Assembly (NCBI GenBank): GCA_017451395.1
Contig: JAFSPR010000052.1
Span: 1-64,000, forward strand
Origin: Bacteroidales bacterium
GTDB taxonomy: Bacteria > Bacteroidota > Bacteroidia > Bacteroidales > UBA932
DNA length: 64,000 bases
Direction: 5' to 3'
Both the position numbers and the translations under genes were made by a program. This document shows, one piece after another, positions 41,802 to 49,963 of this stretch. Within the stretch, counting starts at the first letter, position 1. Each line of letters begins with the position of its first letter. The notes beneath the pieces were generated by a model. The model ran no database searches, was not told where the DNA came from, and worked only from the letters and a program-made list of their open reading frames with translations.

Positions 41802-41825
41802 AGGGTGCCGGAAATCCGACACCCT
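41802..41825. terminator. Terminator between glnS and the aspartokinase-like gene
   Basis: AGGGTGCCGG pairs with CCGACACCCT (one mismatch, G-T on the other strand). It has a short loop and lies between convergent genes; the minus-strand side has the T-richer tail. Confidence 0.65.
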
Positions 41826-41874
41826 CATTTATGTAAAACACTAAGTATCAACAACTTATCTCCACGCAATCTTA

Positions 41875-43110
41875 TTAAAGCAGCGCCGCGGCCTTCTCTA
41901 CATCGGCAGCCTTCACAACCAGGGAGATTGAGAGTTCCTCACCGCCCTGGGCCGAGGCTATGATGTTGATGCCGGCCTGCCCCATCTTATTGTAGATTGC
42001 GGCCGACGTTCCGGGAAGATTCCTCATACGGCTTCCGAAGACCGTAACGATTCCAACCTCCTGGTTGGCCACCACTACGTCGTCAAGGGGAAGCAGAGGG
42101 TTGTCCTTGAAAAGGCTCTGGATAGCGCACACGCAGCGGTCTTTATCTACGCTCTTCACGGCAAAGGAAATGCTGTATTCGGATGAAGTCTGGGCTATGA
42201 AACGGACGTTTACGTGAGCCTGGGCAAGGGTGGAGAAAATGGCCCCTGACATACCTACGCGGCCAAGAAGGCCCGTTCCGTAAACGGTGATAAGGTCAAG
42301 GTCCCGGTCCACGATGACTGCCGTAGAATGGGAAGATGTGCTTGAGATGAGAGTACCTTCAAACGAAGGATCCGTAATGTCCTTCACCACGATGGGGATG
42401 CCGGCGTTCTTTGCGGGCCACACGGCCGATGATGCAAACGCCGCGTGCTCCTGGGAGCAGTAATGGGCGGCTTCTTCGTAAGTCATAGCGGCCTCTGACT
42501 GGAAAGCCCTGCCGTCTACGTAAAACTCTATGGATTCAGCCTCAAGCGTGGCGCCGATGAGCGATGCCATAAGATGGGCGCCGTCCTTCCCCACCCTCAC
42601 TATATAACCGGTGGTGAGCCTGCCGTAGCCGCCGGGGATGATGAGTCCGGGAACACAGCGTTCACGGATCTGGGCCTGGGACTGCTGCCAGTCAAAGTGC
42701 TGGACGGAGTGGCAGATCATAAGTTCAGTGCCGTCAAGGAGCCTGCCGTGGGCCTTTGTGCCGATAGCCTCCGCGCAAAGGCGCGCGCACTTTGCCATAA
42801 CGTAATCCTGGATGGCATTACGTTCTGTCTGGACATACATTGCCTCCCTGATGTATCCCGACACCGTGTCCAGGATTGTGTCCACCTTCTCACGGTATGA
42901 GGGGGCCTCTTCCAGGGAATAGAAATACTCCTTGATGGACTCCATCTGGGCCGATGCGTTCTTTTTCCTGTCTATGGTAACGCTGATGGCCTCTGAGAAC
43001 AGGGACTCGATGGCTCTTTCGGGACGGATGACGGCAATGACGTCTTCAGTACAAAGTTCCGCGATGCGGCCGGCGAACTGCCTCTTGAGATAGAACGACC
43101 TTACAATCAT
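41875..43110 (-). CDS. Aspartokinase-like protein with two ACT domains, probable pseudoenzyme
   Basis: The middle and C-terminal parts are aspartokinase: VPGLIIPGGYGRLTTGYIVR, ASLIGATLEAESIEFYVDG, AKNAGIPIVVKDITDPS and two ACT domains (about 285-345 and 350-411). The catalytic parts are lost: no N-terminal KFGGTS (it opens MIVRSFYLKRQFAGRI), and the GRGGSD nucleotide/aspartate loop is replaced by RVGKDGAHLMA. A working kinase is therefore unlikely. It may instead sense lysine, threonine or another ligand through the ACT pair. It has its own promoter, divergent from yicC. A true lysC is expected elsewhere. Confidence 0.75.
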   Translation of the reverse strand: MIVRSFYLKRQFAGRIAELCTEDVIAVIRPERAIESLFSEAISVTIDRKKNASAQMESIKEYFYSLEEAPSYREKVDTILDTVSGYIREAMYVQTERNAIQDYVMAKCARLCAEAIGTKAHGRLLDGTELMICHSVQHFDWQQSQAQIRERCVPGLIIPGGYGRLTTGYIVRVGKDGAHLMASLIGATLEAESIEFYVDGRAFQSEAAMTYEEAAHYCSQEHAAFASSAVWPAKNAGIPIVVKDITDPSFEGTLISSTSSHSTAVIVDRDLDLITVYGTGLLGRVGMSGAIFSTLAQAHVNVRFIAQTSSEYSISFAVKSVDKDRCVCAIQSLFKDNPLLPLDDVVVANQEVGIVTVFGSRMRNLPGTSAAIYNKMGQAGINIIASAQGGEELSISLVVKAADVEKAAALL

Positions 43111-43155
43111 AATCTGCTGTGTTTTTTATAACGCTTTCCAGTTATTCTCAATTCA

Positions 43156-43163
43156 CAAATATA
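43156..43163 (-). promoter_or_regulatory. -7 promoter element (TATATTTG) of the aspartokinase-like gene
   Basis: Exact TAnnTTTG on the minus strand, 45 bp before the ATG, facing away from the yicC promoter. Confidence 0.5.
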
Positions 43164-43175
43164 AGGAAAAAAAGC

Positions 43176-43183
43176 TATATTTG
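43176..43183 (+). promoter_or_regulatory. -7 promoter element (TATATTTG) of yicC
   Basis: Exact TAnnTTTG on the plus strand, 20 bp before the yicC ATG. Confidence 0.5.
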
Positions 43184-43203
43184 TATTCACAAATTCTCAA
43201 ATT

Positions 43204-44103
43204 ATGATTCAATCAATGACCGGCTACGGCAAGGCCGAAGTAGTCCTCTCCGGTGGTAAACTCACCATAGAGATACGCGCCCTCAACTCAAAAAGCGCAG
43301 ACATCAACATAAAAAGTTCACTTCTTCCAAAGGATAAAGATCTGGTAGTGAGGAAGATGCTGGGAGATGCCCTGGTCCGCGGCACCATAGACCTTTTCCT
43401 TAACTGGGAAGACGGCGCGGAGGAATCGGCCCATCAGATCAACCCCGATGTCTTCCACAGTTACTGGCAAAGCGCAGTTAAGGCGATGGACGCGGAAACC
43501 GTCCTTACCAAAACCTTCCTCAAGGATCCGGGCGTTGGAAGCATCCTTGCAAGCGGCATCCTGAGGCTCCCTGACGTAGTTGACTCTAAGAAGGCCGATG
43601 TAATAACTCCGGAAAACTGGCCTCTTGTGGAGGCCGGAATCAAGGAAGCCCTGAAGCAGATATGCGCATACAGGGCCACTGAAGGCAAGGCACTTTATGC
43701 CGATGTAACCTCTCGCGTGGACCTTATCCTCTCCTATTATAATGAAGTGGAAGCCCTTGAGGGAGAACGTATCCAGTCCGTCAGGGACAAACTCTCAAAG
43801 GCGATGCAGGACCTTCAGGTAAAGGCCGATCCCTCCCGCTTTGAGCAGGAGATGATCTTCTACCTTGAGAAATACGACATAAATGAGGAAAAGGTGCGCC
43901 TCAGGCAGCACTGCAAGTATTTCCGTGAAGTAATAGACTCGGAGCCCTACCCCGGCAAGAAACTGGGATTCATAATCCAGGAGATGGGAAGGGAGATAAA
44001 CACCACCGGATCCAAGGCAAATCACGCCGGAATCCAGCAACTTGTGGTAAAAATGAAGGACGAACTTGAAAAAATTCGTGAGCAGTCAATGAATATTCTG
44101 TAG
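43204..44103 (+). CDS. YicC/YloC-family endoribonuclease
   Basis: N-terminal YicC domain begins MIQSMTGYGKAEVVLSGGKL with EIRALNSKSADINIK. The C-terminal DUF1732 domain holds QEMIFYLEKYDINEEKVRLR, then QHCKYF and GKKLGFIIQEMGREINTTGS with the conserved Glu and Asn residues. YicC/YloC proteins cleave RNA, and in E. coli act on small-RNA turnover. Size (299 residues) is normal. In many genomes it precedes gmk; here it is followed by a terminator and the pilus locus instead. Confidence 0.93.
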   Translation: MIQSMTGYGKAEVVLSGGKLTIEIRALNSKSADINIKSSLLPKDKDLVVRKMLGDALVRGTIDLFLNWEDGAEESAHQINPDVFHSYWQSAVKAMDAETVLTKTFLKDPGVGSILASGILRLPDVVDSKKADVITPENWPLVEAGIKEALKQICAYRATEGKALYADVTSRVDLILSYYNEVEALEGERIQSVRDKLSKAMQDLQVKADPSRFEQEMIFYLEKYDINEEKVRLRQHCKYFREVIDSEPYPGKKLGFIIQEMGREINTTGSKANHAGIQQLVVKMKDELEKIREQSMNIL

Positions 44104-44146
44104 GTTTCTGACCATCTAATATCCTCTCATTCAGCAACTTATCCGT

Positions 44147-44160
44147 TTTCCCGCGGGAAA
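44147..44160. promoter_or_regulatory. Perfect palindrome TTTCCCGCGGGAAA
   Basis: A 14-bp perfect palindrome between yicC and the pilus locus, 13 bp before the yicC terminator stem. It could be an operator, although it lies upstream of the terminator, about 120 bp from the first pilus gene. Confidence 0.4.
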
Positions 44161-44172
44161 CGTTTCATTCAG

Positions 44173-44208
44173 CCCCTGTAACCAACTGATTTTCAGAAGG
44201 TTACGGGG
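44173..44208 (+). terminator. Terminator after yicC
   Basis: CCCC-T-GTAACC pairs with GGTTAC-GGGG (one bulged T), loop of 15 bases, then GTTTAAAAATAA. The T run is poor, so it may be leaky. Confidence 0.6.
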
Positions 44209-44281
44209 GTTTAAAAATAAAACGTGTCATCTTTTCTTTACCCTTTTTTCTTCATTTCTTTGCCAGCAAAACGAAAAAGGA

Positions 44282-44842
44282 ATGAAAAGTATACGCATAT
44301 TCCTCCTTGCCGCGGCCCTCCTTGCGGGCGGCTCAGAGGCCATTGCCCAGCGCTTTGCCGTGGGCACCAACGCCGTGGACTGGATCTCACTCGGGACCGT
44401 CAACGCCGAGGCGTCCATAGCAGTCTCCCAGCACGTCTCCGTCCACGTGGGGGCGGAACTGAATCCCTGGACATTCAAGGCCGGGGATAAGGAAACGCAG
44501 TTCGAAGCCCGCCAGAACTCCTACTGGGCCGGGGCACGCTGGTGGCCCTGGCACGTCTATTCCGGCTGGTGGGCGGGAGGCGACGCCCGTTACAGCGTCT
44601 ATAACATCGGCGGCATCTGGAGCCGCGAGGCAGAGGAAGGCGACGCCTGGGGCGCCGGCGCCTACGGCGGCTATTCGATAATGCTCAGCGAGTTCTGGAA
44701 CCTGGACCTCGGGGTGGGCCTCTGGGGAGGTTACAAGCGCTACACCCGCTACGCCTGCCCCCTCTGCGGGGTGAGGACGGAGGAGGGCGGGAAGCCCTTC
44801 ATACTTCCGGATGCCAGGATTGCCATACAACTTATCTTCTAG
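44282..44842 (+). CDS. DUF3575-type outer-membrane barrel protein of the pilus locus
   Basis: Sec signal (MKSIRIFLLAAALLAGGSEAIA) and a roughly 165-residue barrel with Trp/Tyr-rich strands (FAVGTNAVDWISLGTVNAEA, SYWAGARWWPWHVYSGWW, AGAYGGYSIMLSEFWNLDLG) ending in IQLIF. The start QRFAVGTNAVDWISLGTVN matches DUF3575, a family commonly found first in Bacteroidales fimbrial operons. It may assist surface exposure of the pilus. A near-match to the -7 box (TTTCTTTG, one mismatch) ends 19 bp upstream. Eleven bases separate it from the next gene. Confidence 0.75.
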   Translation: MKSIRIFLLAAALLAGGSEAIAQRFAVGTNAVDWISLGTVNAEASIAVSQHVSVHVGAELNPWTFKAGDKETQFEARQNSYWAGARWWPWHVYSGWWAGGDARYSVYNIGGIWSREAEEGDAWGAGAYGGYSIMLSEFWNLDLGVGLWGGYKRYTRYACPLCGVRTEEGGKPFILPDARIAIQLIF

Positions 44843-44853
44843 AATCCGGTGCT

Positions 44854-46824
44854 ATGAAAAAACCTTTCATAATTATACTCATAATACTCTTTTTGGCAGG
44901 GAGTTGCGGAGAGACTAAAAAAATTCAATCACTTCATAACCAGAGGCTCTCCGCAAGCCTTGCCCTGTCCAGAAATGAAGTTGCCGAGGAGCGGAAGGTC
45001 ATTGCTTCGGCCCCGCGTGACACCATCACCGTGACGGGAGAGAACGGGGAGACCCTCCTTCTGATGAAAGCCGTCAGGGACGAGGAGTCCGGTGAGATGG
45101 TGGCGCATGACGTGATCAACGCGGCGGTCATCACCGCGAGGTTCCGAAACGTTGCCGAGAGGCACGGACGGGTGGACCTGAGATTTGAGGTCATAGTCCC
45201 TCAGGAGATGATGGACACCCGCTGGCAGCTCCAGTTCTACCCGGATATGTTCATCCTCGAGGATAGCATCCGCCTGGAACCAGTCATCATCACTGGGAGC
45301 GAGTTCCGCTCCCGCCAGCTCCGCGGCTATGAGCTCTATGACAGGTATATACGCTCAATCATAACGGACACCACGGCCTTTATCGACTGGAGGAACCTCA
45401 ATATATGGATAGCCCGTAACCTGCCCGAACTCTATAAGTACAAGAACGACTCCACCTTCGTCTCAGAGACCGCCTTCCATTCCCTCTTCGGGCCCACCGA
45501 GGCCGATGCCATAAGGCACTATACCTTCTGGCACCGGAGGTATTACCACGAGAAGAAATGGCACCAAAGAGGCGCCAAGTTCCAGGAGTACGTCAAGGCA
45601 CCGATTGTAACCGAAGGGATACGCCTTGATACCGTCCTCCGTGACATAGACGGCAACTTCGTCTACCAGTATACCCAGAGTATAAGGACACGTCCTAAGC
45701 TCCGTAAGGTGGACATAGTCCTCTCCGGGGATATATTCGAGCAGGAACACCATCTCTACACCATGCCCCGCTCAGAACCCCTTACCTTCTATATCAGTTC
45801 CCTGTCGGCCTTTGTGGACACCAGGGAGCGTTACCTCACCCGTGTGCTCGAGAGGAAGGCCGCGGCCAACACCGCCTGCTATGTGGACTTCGCTTCGGGA
45901 AGTAGCGAGATCGACCTCTCCCTCGGCCATAACGCCACTGAGATGGGGCGTATCCGGGGGAATATCCTGGAACTCCTCCAGAACACCTCCTTCGATCTTG
46001 ACAGCATAGTGATAAGTGCATCGGCCTCCCCTGAAGGCACCGTGAAGTCCAACGGGGCGCTTGCGGAAAGGCGCGCCGCGGCGGTGGCAACTTACTTTGA
46101 CGATTACATCCGTCACTGGATGGATTCCGTCAAGAGGAACTCCTTCTCCGTGAGCGTGGACGATTCCGGCAGGGAGTCCATCGGCCACAATACATCAATA
46201 CCTGCCTCCATCCCTTTCCTCTCCCGCTCCAGCGGCGAGAACTGGCCCTACCTTGGCGTCCTCGTGGATGAGGACACGGTGATGACTTCTTCCGACAAAC
46301 TCTCTTTCATCCGTCACCTGGAGACCGCCGATGTGGACGAGCGCGAGAGGGGGATGCAGGGGGAATCCTGGTACCGCTACATGAGGGAGAACCTCTATCC
46401 TAGGCTCCGGACGGTCCGCTTTGATTTCTTCCTCCACCGGAAGGGAATGGTGAAGGATACGGTCCACACCACGGAACTTGACACCACATATATGCGTGGC
46501 GTTAGGCTCCTCCGGGAGAGGGAGTACGAGAAAGCTCTCACCTGCCTTCGGGACTACCGCGACTACAACACGGCCATCGCCTACGTGTCCCTTGACTACA
46601 ACGCCTCCGCGATGGCTATCCTCCAGGAGCTCCCCCGGACACCCCAGGTGAGCTACATGCTGGCACTCCTCTATGCCCGTGCCGGGGATGACGGGAAGGC
46701 CGTGGAGAACTACCTCCGTGCCTGCCGCGATGACCGCTCCTATGTCTTCCGCGGGAACCTGGACCCGGAGATCTACGTCCTTATACAGCGTTACGGGCTC
46801 AACAAAGATGACGAAACCTTTTGA
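44854..46824 (+). CDS. DUF3868/OmpA-like lipoprotein with C-terminal TPR-like repeats
   Basis: A lipoprotein signal (FIIILIILFLAGSC) is followed by a beta-rich DUF3868-like domain (about 45-330). An OmpA-type peptidoglycan-associating region follows (about 345-460: VDFASGSSEIDLSLGHNATE, VISASASPEGTVKSNGALAE, RRAAAVATYF). The C-terminal TPR-like part (about 545-645) has LREREYEKALTCLRDY and LALLYARAGDDGKAVENYL. Proteins of this kind accompany type V pili and could tie the pilus system to peptidoglycan. At 656 residues it is large; domain limits are estimates. Confidence 0.72.
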   Translation: MKKPFIIILIILFLAGSCGETKKIQSLHNQRLSASLALSRNEVAEERKVIASAPRDTITVTGENGETLLLMKAVRDEESGEMVAHDVINAAVITARFRNVAERHGRVDLRFEVIVPQEMMDTRWQLQFYPDMFILEDSIRLEPVIITGSEFRSRQLRGYELYDRYIRSIITDTTAFIDWRNLNIWIARNLPELYKYKNDSTFVSETAFHSLFGPTEADAIRHYTFWHRRYYHEKKWHQRGAKFQEYVKAPIVTEGIRLDTVLRDIDGNFVYQYTQSIRTRPKLRKVDIVLSGDIFEQEHHLYTMPRSEPLTFYISSLSAFVDTRERYLTRVLERKAAANTACYVDFASGSSEIDLSLGHNATEMGRIRGNILELLQNTSFDLDSIVISASASPEGTVKSNGALAERRAAAVATYFDDYIRHWMDSVKRNSFSVSVDDSGRESIGHNTSIPASIPFLSRSSGENWPYLGVLVDEDTVMTSSDKLSFIRHLETADVDERERGMQGESWYRYMRENLYPRLRTVRFDFFLHRKGMVKDTVHTTELDTTYMRGVRLLREREYEKALTCLRDYRDYNTAIAYVSLDYNASAMAILQELPRTPQVSYMLALLYARAGDDGKAVENYLRACRDDRSYVFRGNLDPEIYVLIQRYGLNKDDETF

Positions 46825-46857
46825 TACCCATACATTAACTTTTAAACCGTTTTCATT

Positions 46858-48021
46858 ATGAAAAGATTCTTTTCACTCTTTCTGACGCTGGCCGCGGCAA
46901 TCGGCCTTCTGTCCTGCAGCAAAAACGCTCCCGCCGTATCCGGAGATGCTCCGGAGGCCGTTCCCGATGCCACCCTCACCGTGAATATCGGGATGGAAAA
47001 CGAGGCCGTAAAGGCCACGGCGGCGCAGGTCAAGGACTTCCAGATTGGCAAGGTGCAGGTGTTTGTCTTTGACTCCGCCGGCAAACTTGAAACCTCCTAC
47101 TATGAGGAGGGCCTTGACAAGAACATCACCCACAGCGTGAAGATTGCAACCTTCACCGGGGCAAAGACCGTGTACGTGATTGTAAACCACAACCGCATCA
47201 CGCATTTCAAGCCCCACACCACCACCATCACAAACCTCGAGGCGGAGATTACGGATCTTTCAATGAATACCCCCTCATCCCTTGTGATGTCAGGAAAGAA
47301 CTCCGTAAATGTTAAGAAATACGGCAACAACGGCGCCGCAGGCACGGATGGGGATCTATCTGCCGTGAGCGTCTACGTAAAAAGACTTGCCGCTATGATC
47401 CAACTGGACAATCTCCAGGTTGACTTCCGCGGCACAGATCTGGAGGGCGCGACCTTCACCGTCCAGCAGATATACCTTAAGAATGTGGTTGGAAAATCCA
47501 GGCTCGGCGTAAGCGGGCTCACCGGGGCCGCGAATTCGGCCGTACTGCCTCTTGCAATTGACGATGCCACCCACTCCAACATAGACAACTGGTACAACAA
47601 GTTCACCCTCCAGGCAAGCGGCGCTCCAGCCGTTACGTATGAAAGCGATATGGATGTGGCGTGCAATGTGTCTGGGACTGCCACAGCAATGGCCCGCCAC
47701 CTGTTCGCATACCCCAACCGCCAGGACACCGACACCCATTCACCCGCCACCGGGACCTTCAGTCCCAGACACACGCGCTTTGTCATAAAGGCCCACGTGA
47801 AGGCCGCGGCGGGCTACAGTGACTATGATGCCGATACCTTCTATGTGTTTGACCTCCCTGTGCTGCAGGCCAACAATATCTACAAGATCACATCAATAAA
47901 GATCACTATGCTGGGCAAGGACAGCGACGACAAGGACGACGACCTCCAGGCCGGCAAGATCCAGCCCACCATCACTGTAGATCCCTGGAACGGACCCATC
48001 AGCCTGTCCTATGAATTCTAG
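46858..48021 (+). CDS. FimA/Mfa1-like major fimbrillin (type V pilus subunit)
   Basis: Lipoprotein precursor (AAAIGLLSC, lipid Cys near 19) with two transthyretin-like beta domains: ATLTVNIGMENEAVKATAAQ, KVQVFVFDSAGKLETS, VYVIVNHNR (the V-x-V-N pattern of fimbrillins), SVYVKRLAAMIQLDNLQVD and a C-terminal ITVDPWNGPISLSYEF. In known type V pili the lipid-anchored precursor is cleaved near the A1 strand and the freed groove is filled by the next subunit's C-terminal strand. The stop overlaps the FimB-like gene by 11 bp. It has the highest expected copy number of the locus. Confidence 0.87.
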   Translation: MKRFFSLFLTLAAAIGLLSCSKNAPAVSGDAPEAVPDATLTVNIGMENEAVKATAAQVKDFQIGKVQVFVFDSAGKLETSYYEEGLDKNITHSVKIATFTGAKTVYVIVNHNRITHFKPHTTTITNLEAEITDLSMNTPSSLVMSGKNSVNVKKYGNNGAAGTDGDLSAVSVYVKRLAAMIQLDNLQVDFRGTDLEGATFTVQQIYLKNVVGKSRLGVSGLTGAANSAVLPLAIDDATHSNIDNWYNKFTLQASGAPAVTYESDMDVACNVSGTATAMARHLFAYPNRQDTDTHSPATGTFSPRHTRFVIKAHVKAAAGYSDYDADTFYVFDLPVLQANNIYKITSIKITMLGKDSDDKDDDLQAGKIQPTITVDPWNGPISLSYEF

Positions 48022-48853
48022 AACTCTCCGGGGCGGTATCCTTGCTCTCTCCCTTCTTCTTGCCTCCTGCCGCGCCGTGGTGCTGGAGGACAGGACCCTG
48101 TGCCCCAGTTTTCTCTTCTTCGATGTGGCCGATGCCTCACGCTTCCAGCGTTATACGGACGTGTTTGCAACGGTGTACACCCACCCTGACGGAAGGCTCA
48201 TTGACGAAGCCGGAACCAGCGTAGGATACATTGACGACAGGCTTTTCTTCTTCACGGTAAGGGGAACCGCAGCCGTGAAGGGATACGGTCTGATGGGGCA
48301 GGAAGGACTTCTGAGAGACGGCTCCGTGTGGACCGTCCCCATCGGCAGGGACTATGCGCCCCTTTTCCGATTCGGTTATTTGGCGGAAGTCAAGGAGGAG
48401 TCCTTTACCGTCCCGGTAGAGTTTTCAAAAGAGTACTCGCACGTTAGGGTGCAGTACCTTGGTGCCGATTCGTTCGAGCACGCCGGAGGGCGTTTCCCCT
48501 TCTACATTACAGTAAGGGGAAACACCTGCGGCATAGACGCCCTCACTGGAACGCCCGTAAGGGGGCCTTTCCAGTTTACGCCGGAGGAGACGGGGATAGG
48601 CCATTTTGAGTTCACTCTCCCCCGCCAGGCCGACCACGACCTTGTCCTGGAGATGTACGCCCGGGAAGGAATGTACGAATACCGTGACTTCCAGACCTCA
48701 TATAACCTCTATGAGATTCTCCGGGACAAAGGCGGCATCACCTGGACTGAGCATAATCTCCCCGACCTTTATATTGAAATTGACTTTGAAGAGACTACCG
48801 TCAACGTAGGAGTGTATCCCTGGGGAGAGCAGGAACTGGAATACGTACTCTAG
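48011..48853 (+). CDS. FimB/Mfa2-family fimbrial anchor lipoprotein
   Basis: 280 residues with lipobox LLLASC. It shows the Mfa2/FimB pattern: early VVLEDRTLCPSFLFFDVAD, a central FTLPRQADHDLVLEMYA and a late YNLYEILRDKGG...W.....LPDLYIEIDF, where LYELL-type helix and DLPDLYxEI are hallmarks of the family. It stays attached to the outer membrane and limits pilus length by capping the base. It follows the fimbrillin gene with an 11-bp overlap, the arrangement of mfa1-mfa2. Confidence 0.85.
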   Translation: MNSRTLRGGILALSLLLASCRAVVLEDRTLCPSFLFFDVADASRFQRYTDVFATVYTHPDGRLIDEAGTSVGYIDDRLFFFTVRGTAAVKGYGLMGQEGLLRDGSVWTVPIGRDYAPLFRFGYLAEVKEESFTVPVEFSKEYSHVRVQYLGADSFEHAGGRFPFYITVRGNTCGIDALTGTPVRGPFQFTPEETGIGHFEFTLPRQADHDLVLEMYAREGMYEYRDFQTSYNLYEILRDKGGITWTEHNLPDLYIEIDFEETTVNVGVYPWGEQELEYVL

Positions 48854-48868
48854 CAAACGGATATCATT

Positions 48869-49957
48869 ATGAAACACTTTCTTTCCATAATCCTTTCACT
48901 TGCAGGCGCGGTTTCCTGCGCTGTCCCGTACCAGCCGGAAGACACGGCTCCTGACCTCTTTCCGGGGGCCGATTCCCTCCTTGTGACGGTAGTCTTTTCC
49001 GCATCCGGAGCGGAAAAGACAAAGATTACTGGAGTTACGGACGAGGACGAGAGCGTCATCGGCAGGTGGGCGGTCTTCGCCTTCAATGACAGGACCGGGA
49101 ACTTCCGCTGGGACAGTTCCGAATCCGGGACTCCCCTGGCCCTGCAACTCGTGGCGGGGCAGCATTACACCTGCTATGCGATAGTAAATTACCCTACCGG
49201 AGGAGTGGGCGGATTTGACCCGTCCACGGTCCGCGCCCCCGGGGACCTGACCGGGCGGGCAGCCTACCTTGGAGACAACAGGAAAGATGCCCTCATTATG
49301 TTCGGGGACGCATTCCTTACTCCCTCCGAGGGCGAGACTTCACCAGTCACGATCAAAGTCAAACGCCTTGTTTCAAGGATAGACCTGAGAGGTCTCAGGG
49401 TGGACTTTTCGCTTAAGCCCCACCTTGCCTCAAAGACTTTCACCCTGCGAGGGGTATTCGTCACAAACGCCTACAGGACAACTTCCTACGGGGCCGATTA
49501 CTCTTTCCCGGGGCTGTCGGAGACACGCTCCGCCTGGTACAATACCGGCGGATGGCACCGAGGAGAACAGGCCGACGCCGGGATGGACGCCCTTCTTGGA
49601 GACAGGGGCATAAACGCCGTCGTATCGGCCGGAAATCCGTATACCGGCAGCCACTCTTTCTACGCCTTCCCAAACCCCTCCTCCGAGGCTCAGGACATAA
49701 GGACGATGGAGGCGTGGACCAGGCGCTGCACGCGGCTTGTCATTGAGGCGTCGATGGGCGACGACGTTGTATACTATGCCATAAACGTACCTTCAATGGG
49801 GAGAAACCGCATCTACGCCGCATCAAACGTAGTCATTCACGGAAGGGGTTCCAATGACCCCGAGACAATAGACATAGACCCGGACATCATAGATGTTGAT
49901 TTTGAGCCCGTCATAGACGACTCCTGGGACGGGGCCGGAAGCATAATACTGGATTAG
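48869..49957 (+). CDS. Minor (accessory) fimbrillin-like lipoprotein
   Basis: Lipobox SLAGAVSC. The protein resembles a second fimbrillin: LLVTVVFSASGAEKTKITGV, RWAVFAFNDRTGNFRWDSSE, YTCYAIVNYPTG (the fimbrillin xYAIVN strand), VKRLVSRIDLRGLRVDF and a KTFTLRGVFVTNAYRTTSYG segment parallel to the major subunit. It is likely a tip or adaptor subunit. The tail (NDPETIDIDPDIIDVDFEPV) is strongly acidic and repetitive and could be a donor strand or calcium-binding tail; this last point is speculation. Confidence 0.75.
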   Translation: MKHFLSIILSLAGAVSCAVPYQPEDTAPDLFPGADSLLVTVVFSASGAEKTKITGVTDEDESVIGRWAVFAFNDRTGNFRWDSSESGTPLALQLVAGQHYTCYAIVNYPTGGVGGFDPSTVRAPGDLTGRAAYLGDNRKDALIMFGDAFLTPSEGETSPVTIKVKRLVSRIDLRGLRVDFSLKPHLASKTFTLRGVFVTNAYRTTSYGADYSFPGLSETRSAWYNTGGWHRGEQADAGMDALLGDRGINAVVSAGNPYTGSHSFYAFPNPSSEAQDIRTMEAWTRRCTRLVIEASMGDDVVYYAINVPSMGRNRIYAASNVVIHGRGSNDPETIDIDPDIIDVDFEPVIDDSWDGAGSIILD

Positions 49958-49963
49958 ACCAAG

